A stretch of DNA of 64,000 nt from DATATB01 sp036268995 (GTDB taxonomy: Bacteria; Planctomycetota; Planctomycetia; Pirellulales; PNKZ01), in NCBI GenBank assembly GCA_036268995.1, contig DATATB010000062.1:1-64000 (forward strand). Reading direction: 5' to 3'. A program made the translations under genes and the position numbers. The notes beneath the pieces were generated by a model that saw only the letters and a program-made list of their open reading frames with translations, had not been told where the DNA came from and did not search any database. Positions 36,992 through 45,516 of this stretch are shown here, piece after piece (the stretch's first letter is position 1; every line of letters starts with the position of its first letter).

Positions 36992-37102
36992 TTGAACAGA
37001 AGGACGCAAAGGACGCTAAGAAGGAATGGAGTTCACACGCCCCGTCTGAATTGCGGTTTCGTTCGTTTTGTTCTTTGCGGCTCTTTGCGTCCTTCTGTTC
37101 AA
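36992..37102. repeat. Long inverted repeat between converging genes
   Basis: TTGAACAGAAGGACGCAAAG (36992-37011) pairs perfectly with CTTTGCGTCCTTCTGTTCAA (37083-37102), and imperfect pairing continues inwards (CGCTAAGAAG against the CTTTGCGG region). It lies between the stops of a plus-strand DUF1501 gene and the minus-strand FAD oxidoreductase gene. It could fold into a long RNA hairpin on either strand and end both transcripts. There is no U-run, so it is not a classical intrinsic terminator. No gene is visible in 36957-37126. Confidence 0.75.
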
Positions 37103-37126
37103 ATCGTCTTCGTTGCGACGAACCAA

Positions 37127-39949
37127 TTATTTCGCGCGGGTGCCCCTGGCCTGGTTGACTACGACGCGCTGGCGGCCAGACGGGGACCATTTGCGCCGGA
37201 GGACGTCGCTCTCGCGGAAGGTGGCCATCAGAATCTGCTTGGCGCCGACGCGCTCGAAATCGTAGATCAGATAGATCGTGCCGTCGAGCGCTTGCACGCC
37301 GTCGGGATACGACACGCCGCGGCGCTCGTCGATCATCAGTTCGCCCTGCCAGGTCTTGCCGTCGTCGTCGGAAACGCGGGCCACCAGGTGCGAACGCGTT
37401 TTCTTGTCCGGCGGATCGTGCGTCACCAGCAGCAGCTTGCCCGTAAAGAGCCGCGTGATGAAGAAGCGCGAGTTCACGTGCGGAATTAATGACGGTCGGC
37501 CGGCAGTCCAGGTTTTGCCTTCATCCCTCGACGTGCTTTCGGCAATGCCGAAGGAGGCACGCACCAGCATCCACAGGCTCTTGTCGCGGCGCTCGATGAT
37601 CGAGTGCTCGTCGAACACGCGGCCCGGTACCCGCACTTGGCCCCAAAAAGTCCAGGTCTGGCCGCGATCCATCGAGCGCATCACGTTGGCGCCGCTTTGC
37701 GAACTCAGGTCATGGCGAAAAGCGGGATCGGTCATCGCCGGGCGCTGCCAGATGGCGGCCGGCATCAGCCACTCGCCACTGTCGAGCACGGTCGGCTTGT
37801 TCATCATGATGCCGTCACTGAGTCGGCGCGGCGCGGACCAGCGCGGCTGCTCGGCGGTCGAATCGTCGGTCACGATCGCCCATACGCCCGACCGGCCGTC
37901 CCACCACTTATGTGATTGGGCCCAAAACAACCATAGCCGGCCCTGGGGATCGTGCCAGAGGCAGGGATCGTACGCGCGCACCGGGCCGGGCGGATCGATC
38001 ACTAGCCTCGGGCCCGACCAGGTCTTGCCGCCGTCGCCGCTAGTGACCAGCACCACGTAATTCTCCGGGCCTTCGGACTGGCCGCCGGCGTACCATACGG
38101 CCCACAACCGGCCGTCGGAGGCACGTTCGATGCCCGGAATGCCCTGGAACGGCCGCGTGTTGTCGGCATATTCCGGGCCCGGTTGCGTGTTCACCGGCGG
38201 CGGCACCAGCGCGGGATCATCCGTCGGCTGCGGGGCGGCGGAAACCGGCTTGGCTGGGGGCGCCGGCTTTTGCGGCCGCGCGTAGGACAGCACTTGCCCG
38301 TCGATCAGCAATCGCTCGCGCAGCCGGGCATAAGTCACGTCTTGCACCGACAGGTTGTCGTCGATGGCCGAGCACGCGGCCGTGGCTGCCGATTGCCCCA
38401 GGATCATGAACACCGGCTCCATGCGGATCGAGCCGAAGGCGATGTGCGAACTGGAAACGCAAACCGGCACCAGCAGGTTGTCGGCCTGGCCGCGCTTGGG
38501 CACCAGCGAGCCATAGGAGATTTCGTAAGGCCCCTTGGTCGACACGCCGACGTCCCCCTCGTTCTGCACGTAGCCGTCGGGCGTGATGTAGCGCTGGACG
38601 TTGTGCGAGTCGATCGCGTACGAGCCCATGCCGACCGGGTCGGGCGTCGGCCGCTTCTTGAGCAATTCGTTCTCGGTCATCACGTACCGGCCGACCATGC
38701 GACGGGCTTCGCGAATATAAAGCTGGTGCGACCAGCCGCCATTGTCGCGGAATTCGTCCTTGGGTAGTCCCCAGCGGCGCATCTCTTGCCGCACTTCGCG
38801 GGGAACGCGCGGATCGTTGGCGATGAAATACAGCCAACCCTGCTGATAGGTTTGATGCTCGCGGATGATCCCACGGCGCCGCTCGTACGAGGCTTCGGGA
38901 TACTCGTCGCTGAAGCCGATGTTGTCGGTGCTGAACGGGCCGTGGTTGTTGGTGTCGGTCTTGCGATTGGGGACAGAATCGAACTTTCCGAACGTCTCGC
39001 GCCAGCCGGCATTGTAAATCCGTAGCAGCAGCTCGTATTGCCGGGCGTCGTAGCCGGCGGGCTTGGGAAAGGGAATCTGATTTTCGGGCAGGTCGGTCAG
39101 GCACATCCGAAAACAATAGGCCTGTACGTGCTTGTCGCCGTGGCCGAACTTGCCTGGCGGAGCCGTGCTAATGCGCGGCAACACGCCGCTGGCCGGGTCG
39201 CCCGGCTTGACATAAGGGCTGATTTTTTCGGGCAGCACGCCAAAATGGTGCCGGTGGTGCAGCACGCCGGCTTGAACGCCGGCGTCGGGCTCGTCGTACA
39301 CGCTCTGGGCTTCGCGGCCGACCGCATAGTCGACCCCTGCCGCGGCCAGCAGGTCGCCTTCGTAAGTGGCGTCGATGAACATTTTGGCTTCGAAGCTGCG
39401 GCCGCTGAGCATGGTGATCGAGGTGATGTGCGCGCCCTGCTTGTGGACGCCGGCCGTGCGATCGAGCCACTCGTCGCGATAGACGGAAATGCTCGCCTCA
39501 GTTAGCAGGTCTTCGAACACCTGCTCGGCCACGTGCGGCTCGAAGACCCACATCGTGCGCCGCTCGCCGTCGATGGCGGGCGTGCCCTGTCCCTTGTTGC
39601 CGTAGGCTTCGCGGTGCTGCCAGTTCCAGGCGTCGGGCGTGTTGTAGTGTTTCCAAACGCGATGATAAAACTCGCGTGCCAGGCCGCCGATGACCGCCTT
39701 GTTGCCGGTGTCGGTCCAACCCAGCCCGCCGCTGGAGAGCCCGCCCAAATGCTTGTCGGGACAGACGAGCACGACCGACTTGCCCATCTTCTGAGCCTGC
39801 ACCGCCGCGATCACGCCGGCCGCCGTGCCGCCGTAGACCACCAGGTCGTACTCCGAGGCCGCGACCGGTTGAGCCGGTGCGCAGCACGCCAGCCAGAACG
39901 AGAAATACGTGAGGAGTTTCACGACGCGAGGCAGCACGGGTTGTGACAT
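37127..39949 (-). CDS. FAD-dependent oxidoreductase fused to a sialidase-type beta-propeller
   Basis: This is a 940-residue exported fusion. A signal peptide covers residues 1-31. The FAD_oxidored domain (about 33-565) begins with the dinucleotide fold YDLVVYGGTAAGVIAAVQAQ and the family's GGLSSGGLGWTDTGN; further markers are FIDATYEGDLLAAAGVDYAVG and, at its end, GQSAATAACSAI. A Pro/Ala-rich linker (about 570-600) leads to a sialidase-like propeller with four Asp boxes (SGDGGKTW, SMDRGQTW, SRDEGKTW, SDDDGKTW). Each half alone is a normal full-length family member. The substrate is unknown; the fusion suggests one glycan or glycoside is oxidised and cleaved or bound. It is the only gene in its direction until the kinase gene 51 bases upstream. 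Confidence 0.88.
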   Translation of the reverse strand: MSQPVLPRVVKLLTYFSFWLACCAPAQPVAASEYDLVVYGGTAAGVIAAVQAQKMGKSVVLVCPDKHLGGLSSGGLGWTDTGNKAVIGGLAREFYHRVWKHYNTPDAWNWQHREAYGNKGQGTPAIDGERRTMWVFEPHVAEQVFEDLLTEASISVYRDEWLDRTAGVHKQGAHITSITMLSGRSFEAKMFIDATYEGDLLAAAGVDYAVGREAQSVYDEPDAGVQAGVLHHRHHFGVLPEKISPYVKPGDPASGVLPRISTAPPGKFGHGDKHVQAYCFRMCLTDLPENQIPFPKPAGYDARQYELLLRIYNAGWRETFGKFDSVPNRKTDTNNHGPFSTDNIGFSDEYPEASYERRRGIIREHQTYQQGWLYFIANDPRVPREVRQEMRRWGLPKDEFRDNGGWSHQLYIREARRMVGRYVMTENELLKKRPTPDPVGMGSYAIDSHNVQRYITPDGYVQNEGDVGVSTKGPYEISYGSLVPKRGQADNLLVPVCVSSSHIAFGSIRMEPVFMILGQSAATAACSAIDDNLSVQDVTYARLRERLLIDGQVLSYARPQKPAPPAKPVSAAPQPTDDPALVPPPVNTQPGPEYADNTRPFQGIPGIERASDGRLWAVWYAGGQSEGPENYVVLVTSGDGGKTWSGPRLVIDPPGPVRAYDPCLWHDPQGRLWLFWAQSHKWWDGRSGVWAIVTDDSTAEQPRWSAPRRLSDGIMMNKPTVLDSGEWLMPAAIWQRPAMTDPAFRHDLSSQSGANVMRSMDRGQTWTFWGQVRVPGRVFDEHSIIERRDKSLWMLVRASFGIAESTSRDEGKTWTAGRPSLIPHVNSRFFITRLFTGKLLLVTHDPPDKKTRSHLVARVSDDDGKTWQGELMIDERRGVSYPDGVQALDGTIYLIYDFERVGAKQILMATFRESDVLRRKWSPSGRQRVVVNQARGTRAK

Positions 39950-40000
39950 TGGCAGAGTATTTCCGGAGGGAGTCGGCACCGCGGACGTCGCCGGCACGCT

Positions 40001-43000
40001 TCAGCGCACGCCGCAGAGCACGCGGAAGCCGCGTTCGGGATAGTGGTACGTGGGGTTCGAGAGGTGCCGCACGGCGCTGCGATTCGCCACGTCGCTGTTG
40101 AGATAGGCGCCGCCGCGCGTGGCGCGCCCTTCGCCGGTCGGCGGACCTTGCGGATCGACGAACCTGGGATCGACATAGCCCTCCTTGGTAAACCAATCCA
40201 GGCAAAACTCGTTGATGTTGCCGTGCATGTCAAACAGGCCGAAGGCGTTGGGTAGATCGCCGCCGACGACGTGGGGCGTGGCTGTCTTGGGCTGATTGCA
40301 CCAGGCGAAGCGGTTGATCTCCTTTTCGTCGTCGCCGAAGCTCCAGAGCGTGGTCGTGCCGGCGCGGCAGGCGAATTCCCATTCGGCCTCGGTCGGCAGG
40401 CGGTAAACGCGCCGGGCGGCACGCTCCGCCGGCAGCGACGACAGCGCGTCGCAAAACGCCGCGGCATCGGCCCACGAGACAGACTCGACCGGAAAACGGC
40501 TGGTGTCGACGCCGGCCATTTGGTCCTTGCCCTTGCCGCTGGGCGAATAGTAGCTGGGATTTTTGCCGGTCACGGCCGTGTATTCCTGCTGGGTCACCTC
40601 GTACATGCCCAGGTAAAACGGCTTGCTGATTCGCACCTTGTGCTGCGGCTGCTCGGCCTGGAGCGGCGAAGTGTCGCGGTAGCGCGGGGTCAAGGCCGCA
40701 ATCTGTTCTGGCGACGTGCCCAGCATGAATTCGCCTGGTGGAATGAACACCAGCTTCATGCCCGCCGAGTTGGTCACCTCGACCGGCACGCGGCGCGATT
40801 GCGCCCAGCTCTGTTGAAGTTGTTTGGCTTCGTCGGCGCTGAAGGGAGCGATGGCCGGCTTCAGCAGGCCTTTGGCCGCAGGCTTGGCGCTGGTCGCTCG
40901 CGCAAACTTCGGCCCGGCTGCGGCTGCCGCCTGACTCTCTTCCAAACGCTTCTCGACCTTGGTCTTGTTGATGCCGGTCAGTTCCGGCAATGCGGCGGCA
41001 TACCAATGCCGCGCGCCGCTGCGGACCAGCGTGGCTTCCTTGCCTTTGCGCGCGTCAGCGGCATCCCACCAGGCATCGCCGAGTGCAAGCATCGCGCCGG
41101 CGTCGGTCGGCGCCGCCAGGCTTTTGACGGCCAGATTTTTGAGTTCGGCGTCCGAGCCTTTCGCCAGGTGAGGCAAGCCGGCCTGCCAATCGTCCTGGTC
41201 GAAGCATAGATATCTTCCCAGCGTCAGATTGGCGTCCGGATCGTCGGCGCTTGTGGCCAGCGCGGCCTCGGCCTTGTTCACGGCTTCGAGTTGGTGCCGC
41301 AGCGCGGCGAGCTCTTCGCTGTTGAGCCTGGCTTGTTTCACCAAGGTGGCGTCTCGCGCTTTGCCAGCGATGAGCGAAGCGGATTTCAGCAACTGTTCCG
41401 CTACGTCGAATTGTTGCTCGGCCGTTGCCAGGTCGGCCAGCGCCAACGCCTTCTCGGCCAGGGCTTTGTTTGCGGCGGCGGGACGCGATTTGGACGCGAG
41501 CTTTTTATAGATGTCGGCCTGCATCGCCAGCGCGTTAACCTGGTAGTCGGCCCCCAGCGCGTCGACCGCCTGGTCGAGCATTTCCGTGTCGGCCGTTTCG
41601 GCGGCCAAATCGCGCGCTTCGGCCAGCAACACGAACCGCGCGGCAGGGTCGTCGGTGGTTTTGTCGGCCTGCGCCAGCAGCTTCCGCGCGAGCGTCGTTT
41701 TGCCCTCGGCGGTTTTGGCCGCTGCATAGTCGGCCTCGAAGATCTGCTTGATGACGGCCAAAGCCGTCTTCTGGGCCGCCGCGTCCGGAACCGGCCGGCG
41801 GACTGCGGCCGGCGCCTCGGCATCCCGCTGGGGCGCCGCCGCTGCAGGTGGTTGCATGGCGACGATGGTGGGCGCCGCGATCGGCAGCGGGCTGGGCGCG
41901 GCCGGTTTGACGGGCACGTCCGGCTTCACGGCAACCGGCGCGGGCGTCACTGGCGGCGGCTCGGCTGGTTTGGCGTCGGCTGGTTGCTGGACCACTGGCG
42001 GAACCGTCGCAGCCGGCTTTTCGAGCGGTTTTGCCGGAGCATTGCTCGCTGTTTGCACGCTGGGCGCCGCGGGAGTCACGCTAACCGGCGCGCGGGCCAG
42101 GGGCTCGGGCGGTTCGTCGGCGGCCGGTTTGGGACGCATGGCAAACCCGACCAGCAGCACGATTACCACTACCGCTCCGCCGGCACCCAACATCAATGTC
42201 CGGCGGCTGCCACCGGTCGCGAGCGGCACGACGGCCGCCGGCGCGGGAGCGGGGGTGCGGGTCAAGGGCTCGAGCGCGGCGATCACCTCATTCATCGACT
42301 GATAACGCTCGGCTACTTGCTTGGCCACCATGCGGTGATAGATCCGATCGAGTTCGGCCGAAACCTCCGGCCGCGCGGCGCGGAGCGTCGGGATCGGCGA
42401 TTCGCGATGCGCGACCAGCCGCTTCATGGCCGTCTCGCCGCTGTACGGTGGTCGGCCGGTCAAAAGATAATAAAGCGTGCAGCCGAGGCTGTAGACGTCG
42501 GCACGTGCGTCGGCCTGGTGCGTGTTGAGCGCCTGCTCCGGGGCCATGTAGTCCACGGTGCCCATCATCGAGCCGGTTTGCGTCAGCTCGCCGGGCGCGT
42601 TGTCGCCGGTCTCTGGGTTCGAGTCGGTGATGCGGGCCAGGCCCATGTCGAGGATTTTGATTTTGCCATTCTTGTCCAGGAGCAAATTCGACGGCTTGAT
42701 ATCGCGGTGAATGACGCCGGCGGCATGCGCGTGCTGCAATCCGCGCGCGGCTTGCAGAATGCAACTGAGCGCCTTGGCGATCGGCAGTGGCCCCTCGCTT
42801 TTGACCAAGGCAGACAGGTCGCTGCCCTCGACCAGTTCCATAACGAGAAAGTGCGTGCCGCCGGCCTCGTCGGCATCGTGCGCCGTGACGATATTGGGAT
42901 GGGTCAGTTTGGCTGCGGCTTTGACCTCGCGTTGAAAGCGCTCGACAGCGTCTGGCGAAGCCATGCTCTTCTTGGGCAAAACCTTCAAGGCCACGACGCG

Positions 43001-43273
43001 GTCCATCTTGCGATGCCGGGCCCGAAAGACCTGGCCCATGCCGCCGGCGCCGATCCGATCGAGGATCAGGTAGTTGCCGACCAGCAGCGTGGAGGCTTTG
43101 CCCTGATAGACCGCGGCGGCCTGGTAGCGCGTGAGCTTGCCCTGTTGCACCAGTTCCTTGGCCACGGTTTCGGGATTGCCGGCAGACTGCGTTTCCAGCG
43201 CGCTGAGGTCCGCCGGCGCGAGCAGCCCCAGCGTGGCCAGGTCGCGCACAAATTCCGTCAATGTCACCGACAT
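40001..43273 (-). CDS. Membrane Ser/Thr protein kinase with C-terminal SUMF1-type domain
   Basis: The protein has 1090 residues. A planctomycete kinase leader (KLTRYQAAAVYQGK) is followed by a Hanks-type kinase at about 67-335 with GAGGMGQVF, Lys97 in VALKVLP, catalytic Asp191 in VIHRDIKPSN, DMG in place of DFG, and APEQ. A transmembrane helix near 366-388 follows. A Pro/Ala linker and a helical Ala/Lys-rich extracytoplasmic region (about 480-780) lead to an FGE-sulfatase (SUMF1) fold with FIPPGEFMLGTS, YRLPTEAEWEFACRAG and GLFDMHGNINEFC. The paired copper cysteines of true FGE are Asn in YLNSDVANRSAV, so this domain probably senses or binds. A perfect -10 lies at 43317-43322. Confidence 0.9.
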   Translation of the reverse strand: MSVTLTEFVRDLATLGLLAPADLSALETQSAGNPETVAKELVQQGKLTRYQAAAVYQGKASTLLVGNYLILDRIGAGGMGQVFRARHRKMDRVVALKVLPKKSMASPDAVERFQREVKAAAKLTHPNIVTAHDADEAGGTHFLVMELVEGSDLSALVKSEGPLPIAKALSCILQAARGLQHAHAAGVIHRDIKPSNLLLDKNGKIKILDMGLARITDSNPETGDNAPGELTQTGSMMGTVDYMAPEQALNTHQADARADVYSLGCTLYYLLTGRPPYSGETAMKRLVAHRESPIPTLRAARPEVSAELDRIYHRMVAKQVAERYQSMNEVIAALEPLTRTPAPAPAAVVPLATGGSRRTLMLGAGGAVVVIVLLVGFAMRPKPAADEPPEPLARAPVSVTPAAPSVQTASNAPAKPLEKPAATVPPVVQQPADAKPAEPPPVTPAPVAVKPDVPVKPAAPSPLPIAAPTIVAMQPPAAAAPQRDAEAPAAVRRPVPDAAAQKTALAVIKQIFEADYAAAKTAEGKTTLARKLLAQADKTTDDPAARFVLLAEARDLAAETADTEMLDQAVDALGADYQVNALAMQADIYKKLASKSRPAAANKALAEKALALADLATAEQQFDVAEQLLKSASLIAGKARDATLVKQARLNSEELAALRHQLEAVNKAEAALATSADDPDANLTLGRYLCFDQDDWQAGLPHLAKGSDAELKNLAVKSLAAPTDAGAMLALGDAWWDAADARKGKEATLVRSGARHWYAAALPELTGINKTKVEKRLEESQAAAAAGPKFARATSAKPAAKGLLKPAIAPFSADEAKQLQQSWAQSRRVPVEVTNSAGMKLVFIPPGEFMLGTSPEQIAALTPRYRDTSPLQAEQPQHKVRISKPFYLGMYEVTQQEYTAVTGKNPSYYSPSGKGKDQMAGVDTSRFPVESVSWADAAAFCDALSSLPAERAARRVYRLPTEAEWEFACRAGTTTLWSFGDDEKEINRFAWCNQPKTATPHVVGGDLPNAFGLFDMHGNINEFCLDWFTKEGYVDPRFVDPQGPPTGEGRATRGGAYLNSDVANRSAVRHLSNPTYHYPERGFRVLCGVR

Positions 43274-43316
43274 CCCTTGGGCTCCAGGCCAAGATTAACG
43301 GACTTTGACCGGCCCG

Positions 43317-43322
43317 ATTATA
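43317..43322 (-). promoter_or_regulatory. -10 element of the kinase-SUMF1 gene
   Basis: Read on the minus strand this is TATAAT, 43 bases before the ATG at 43271-43273. No good -35 hexamer is present 16-18 bases upstream, so activity may depend on another factor. Confidence 0.4.
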
Positions 43323-43404
43323 GATGGCGGCAATCTGGCAATCGCTAGTTTTTTAGCCGAATCCGACGAATTCGATCGGGATCCAAGCGACGTCGCGCCG
43401 GGGC

Positions 43405-43433
43405 AAGACATGACAAATAGTGCATGATATGCT
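43405..43433 (+). promoter_or_regulatory. Candidate sigma-70 promoter of the SGNH-like gene
   Basis: AAGACA (43405-43410) and TATGCT (43428-43433) are 17 bases apart, four of six matches each. It sits in the 304-base divergent gap (43274-43577), which holds no gene. The 5' leader to the ATG at 43578 would be about 140 bases. Confidence 0.4.
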
Positions 43434-43577
43434 GGAGCGCCCGCCCAAAAAGAAGATGCTGGCAAGTTCGGCCACGCCCCACCCCCGGGTTCAGCACGCC
43501 ATCGTCGGCCATGCAGCTCACGAAGCCCGCATTGTCGGTTTCCCTCGATGATCGATCGCTCACGCACAGGAACGACC

Positions 43578-45470
43578 ATGCGTATGATGAAGGCCTTGTT
43601 GAGTTCCGGATCGGTCTTGGCTGTACTGGCTTGCGGACTGCTGGCGCCGACCGCCAGTGCCGGGCCGCCGTCACCACTGGTCTTCAATCGCGTACGATTC
43701 CTGCCGGCTCCCAAGGCGGAGCAGGCTATGGTGGGCGGAGTTTTTTCCGGTTCGAATACTTCGGCTAAACAAGGCTTCGAAGTGTTGGCGGAAGTCAAGA
43801 ACGTGCCGCCGGCCGGACAATGGAGCGAACTGACATTTGCCAATCAAAAGCCGTATCGCTGGATTCGCTACGAGGGTCCGCGCGGTTCGTATGGCAAGGT
43901 TTCCAAGATCGAATTCTTTGCAGGCAAGCAGCGGCTCACGGGGCCGATCATTGCGCCTTTCATGAGCAGCAAGTGGCTGCCCGTGGTGACCGACAAACCC
44001 GGCGGCCCCGTTTCGGGCTTAGATCCCGATGGCCAGTACGTCGGAATCGACGTCGGTGAAAAGGCGTCTTGCCTGAAACCGATGATCCGGCCCGGCGGCG
44101 GCGAATTTGCACAAGCGGTCACTGTGACAATGCAATGTGCCTTGCCGGGTGCCATGATTCGCTACACGCTCGACGGCACGCCGCCTACACGCGAGAACGG
44201 GCAGACTTATTCCACGCCCATTTCGATCGACAAGACCACCACGTTTCGAGCCGCCGGTTTTCAAGATGGTCTAGCGCCGAGTCCCGATGCCGATGCCGTG
44301 CTGTTGCTGCCGCCGATCGGCCATCGCACCACGCTGCACCTGGGCAACAGCCTCACCGGCAATGCCATCGGCAAGTTCGCACTGCATGTTCGGACGACGG
44401 GCGTGGTAGACGACACCAAGTCCTTACTGATGGGCGGCGGCCTCGCGCGCACGTTGTGGAATTCCGCGATGATCGGCCCCGGCGACACGTCCGACCCGCA
44501 GCGCTGGAAGAACTTGTTTTCGACCACGAATTCGATGGGAGGCGTGGCAACCTACAAGGTCGACCAGGTGGAAAAAGCGGCCGCCGACTGGAAAAAACTC
44601 TGGCCGTCAATTACGGGCGTCAGCGACGTGACGTTTCAGCCCCGCGATGCGGATATCGCCGAAGAGGCCGACTACACCATTCGCTGGCTCAAGCTCGTGC
44701 GCGAAAAATTTCCCGAAGTGCAGCCTTGGCTATACATCGAATGGACCGAAATGGAACGGCAGCGGGCCACCGACAAGGGCCTCGTTCCCAGCAGCCAGAT
44801 GCAGAAACTGTATCCCGCGCTCAGCTGGGAAGAGTCGATGTCGGCCATGATGCTCTACGGCGAGGGAGTGCAACGCGCGATGACGCAGGCGTATTCAGCA
44901 GGCAAGCGCCCGCGGATCATTCCCGCCGCGTTGGCCTTGGGCTGGATTCATCAGCAGATCGAAGCCGGACAGTTCCCCGGCGCGGCTGCGGGCGATTTTT
45001 ATCCGCTGCTGTTCAACGACAGGGTGCATCTCAATCCCGAAGGATCGTTCCTGGTCGAAGCCACCTGGTATGCGGCCATGTACGGCCAATCACCGGAAGG
45101 CAAGTTGCTGCCCTTGCACCTGCAACTGACTCCGCAGCAGACTCTGACCATGCAGCGTCTGGCCTGGAACGTCGTCAAGAACTATCCCGACTGCGGGCTG
45201 TTTGCCGAGGGGACCGAGCGCGTGGGCGAGCCGCAGTTCGCTGTCGTACCGTCGGAATCGAGCGGCATCACGCGCGTTCGACTCTCGTCGTCGAGCCCCG
45301 GCGCGTGGTTTCGCTACACACTTGACGGCACCCAGCCGACGCGCACCCGCGGCTATATTTATTGCGGCGCCGTCAGCGTGCCGCAGGGTGCGACGCTCAA
45401 GGCCATCGCCTACCAAAGCGGACATGCCGACAGCGCGGCGCAGACGGCGACGCTGCCGCCGAGTCCGTAG
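43578..45470 (+). CDS. Exported SGNH-hydrolase-like protein with two hexosaminidase C-terminal-type domains
   Basis: The protein has 630 residues with a signal peptide (VLAVLACGLLAPTASAG). A discoidin-like region (WSELTFANQKPYRWIRYEGP) covers about 30-150. A beta-sandwich of the CHB_HEX_C_1 type follows (CALPGAMIRYTLDGTPPTRENG). An SGNH-like core starts with HLGNSLTGNAIG, where the Ser is a possible nucleophile, and ends with LLFNDRVHLNPEGSFLV, giving an Asp-x-x-His pair. A second CHB_HEX_C_1 copy ends the chain (SSPGAWFRYTLDGTQPTRTR). I infer an esterase or acetylesterase acting on a polysaccharide. An AGGAA site precedes the ATG. The next gene follows after 46 bases. Confidence 0.75.
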   Translation: MRMMKALLSSGSVLAVLACGLLAPTASAGPPSPLVFNRVRFLPAPKAEQAMVGGVFSGSNTSAKQGFEVLAEVKNVPPAGQWSELTFANQKPYRWIRYEGPRGSYGKVSKIEFFAGKQRLTGPIIAPFMSSKWLPVVTDKPGGPVSGLDPDGQYVGIDVGEKASCLKPMIRPGGGEFAQAVTVTMQCALPGAMIRYTLDGTPPTRENGQTYSTPISIDKTTTFRAAGFQDGLAPSPDADAVLLLPPIGHRTTLHLGNSLTGNAIGKFALHVRTTGVVDDTKSLLMGGGLARTLWNSAMIGPGDTSDPQRWKNLFSTTNSMGGVATYKVDQVEKAAADWKKLWPSITGVSDVTFQPRDADIAEEADYTIRWLKLVREKFPEVQPWLYIEWTEMERQRATDKGLVPSSQMQKLYPALSWEESMSAMMLYGEGVQRAMTQAYSAGKRPRIIPAALALGWIHQQIEAGQFPGAAAGDFYPLLFNDRVHLNPEGSFLVEATWYAAMYGQSPEGKLLPLHLQLTPQQTLTMQRLAWNVVKNYPDCGLFAEGTERVGEPQFAVVPSESSGITRVRLSSSSPGAWFRYTLDGTQPTRTRGYIYCGAVSVPQGATLKAIAYQSGHADSAAQTATLPPSP

Positions 45471-45516
45471 GGCCGAGCAACTGATCGTCAATCCGATCCC
45501 TCAAGGAAATCATCCG

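Noticed and set aside
40001..43273. SUMF1 domain as the activating enzyme of the sulfatase at 60507-62576
   Set aside because: Both copper-binding cysteines are Asn, so formylglycine formation is unlikely; the true FGE must be elsewhere in the genome.
41291..43348. A 685-codon plus-strand frame opposite the kinase-SUMF1 gene
   Set aside because: Composition is Gly/Arg-rich and repetitive in the way expected of a shadow frame; the minus-strand frame has intact kinase and SUMF1 motifs.
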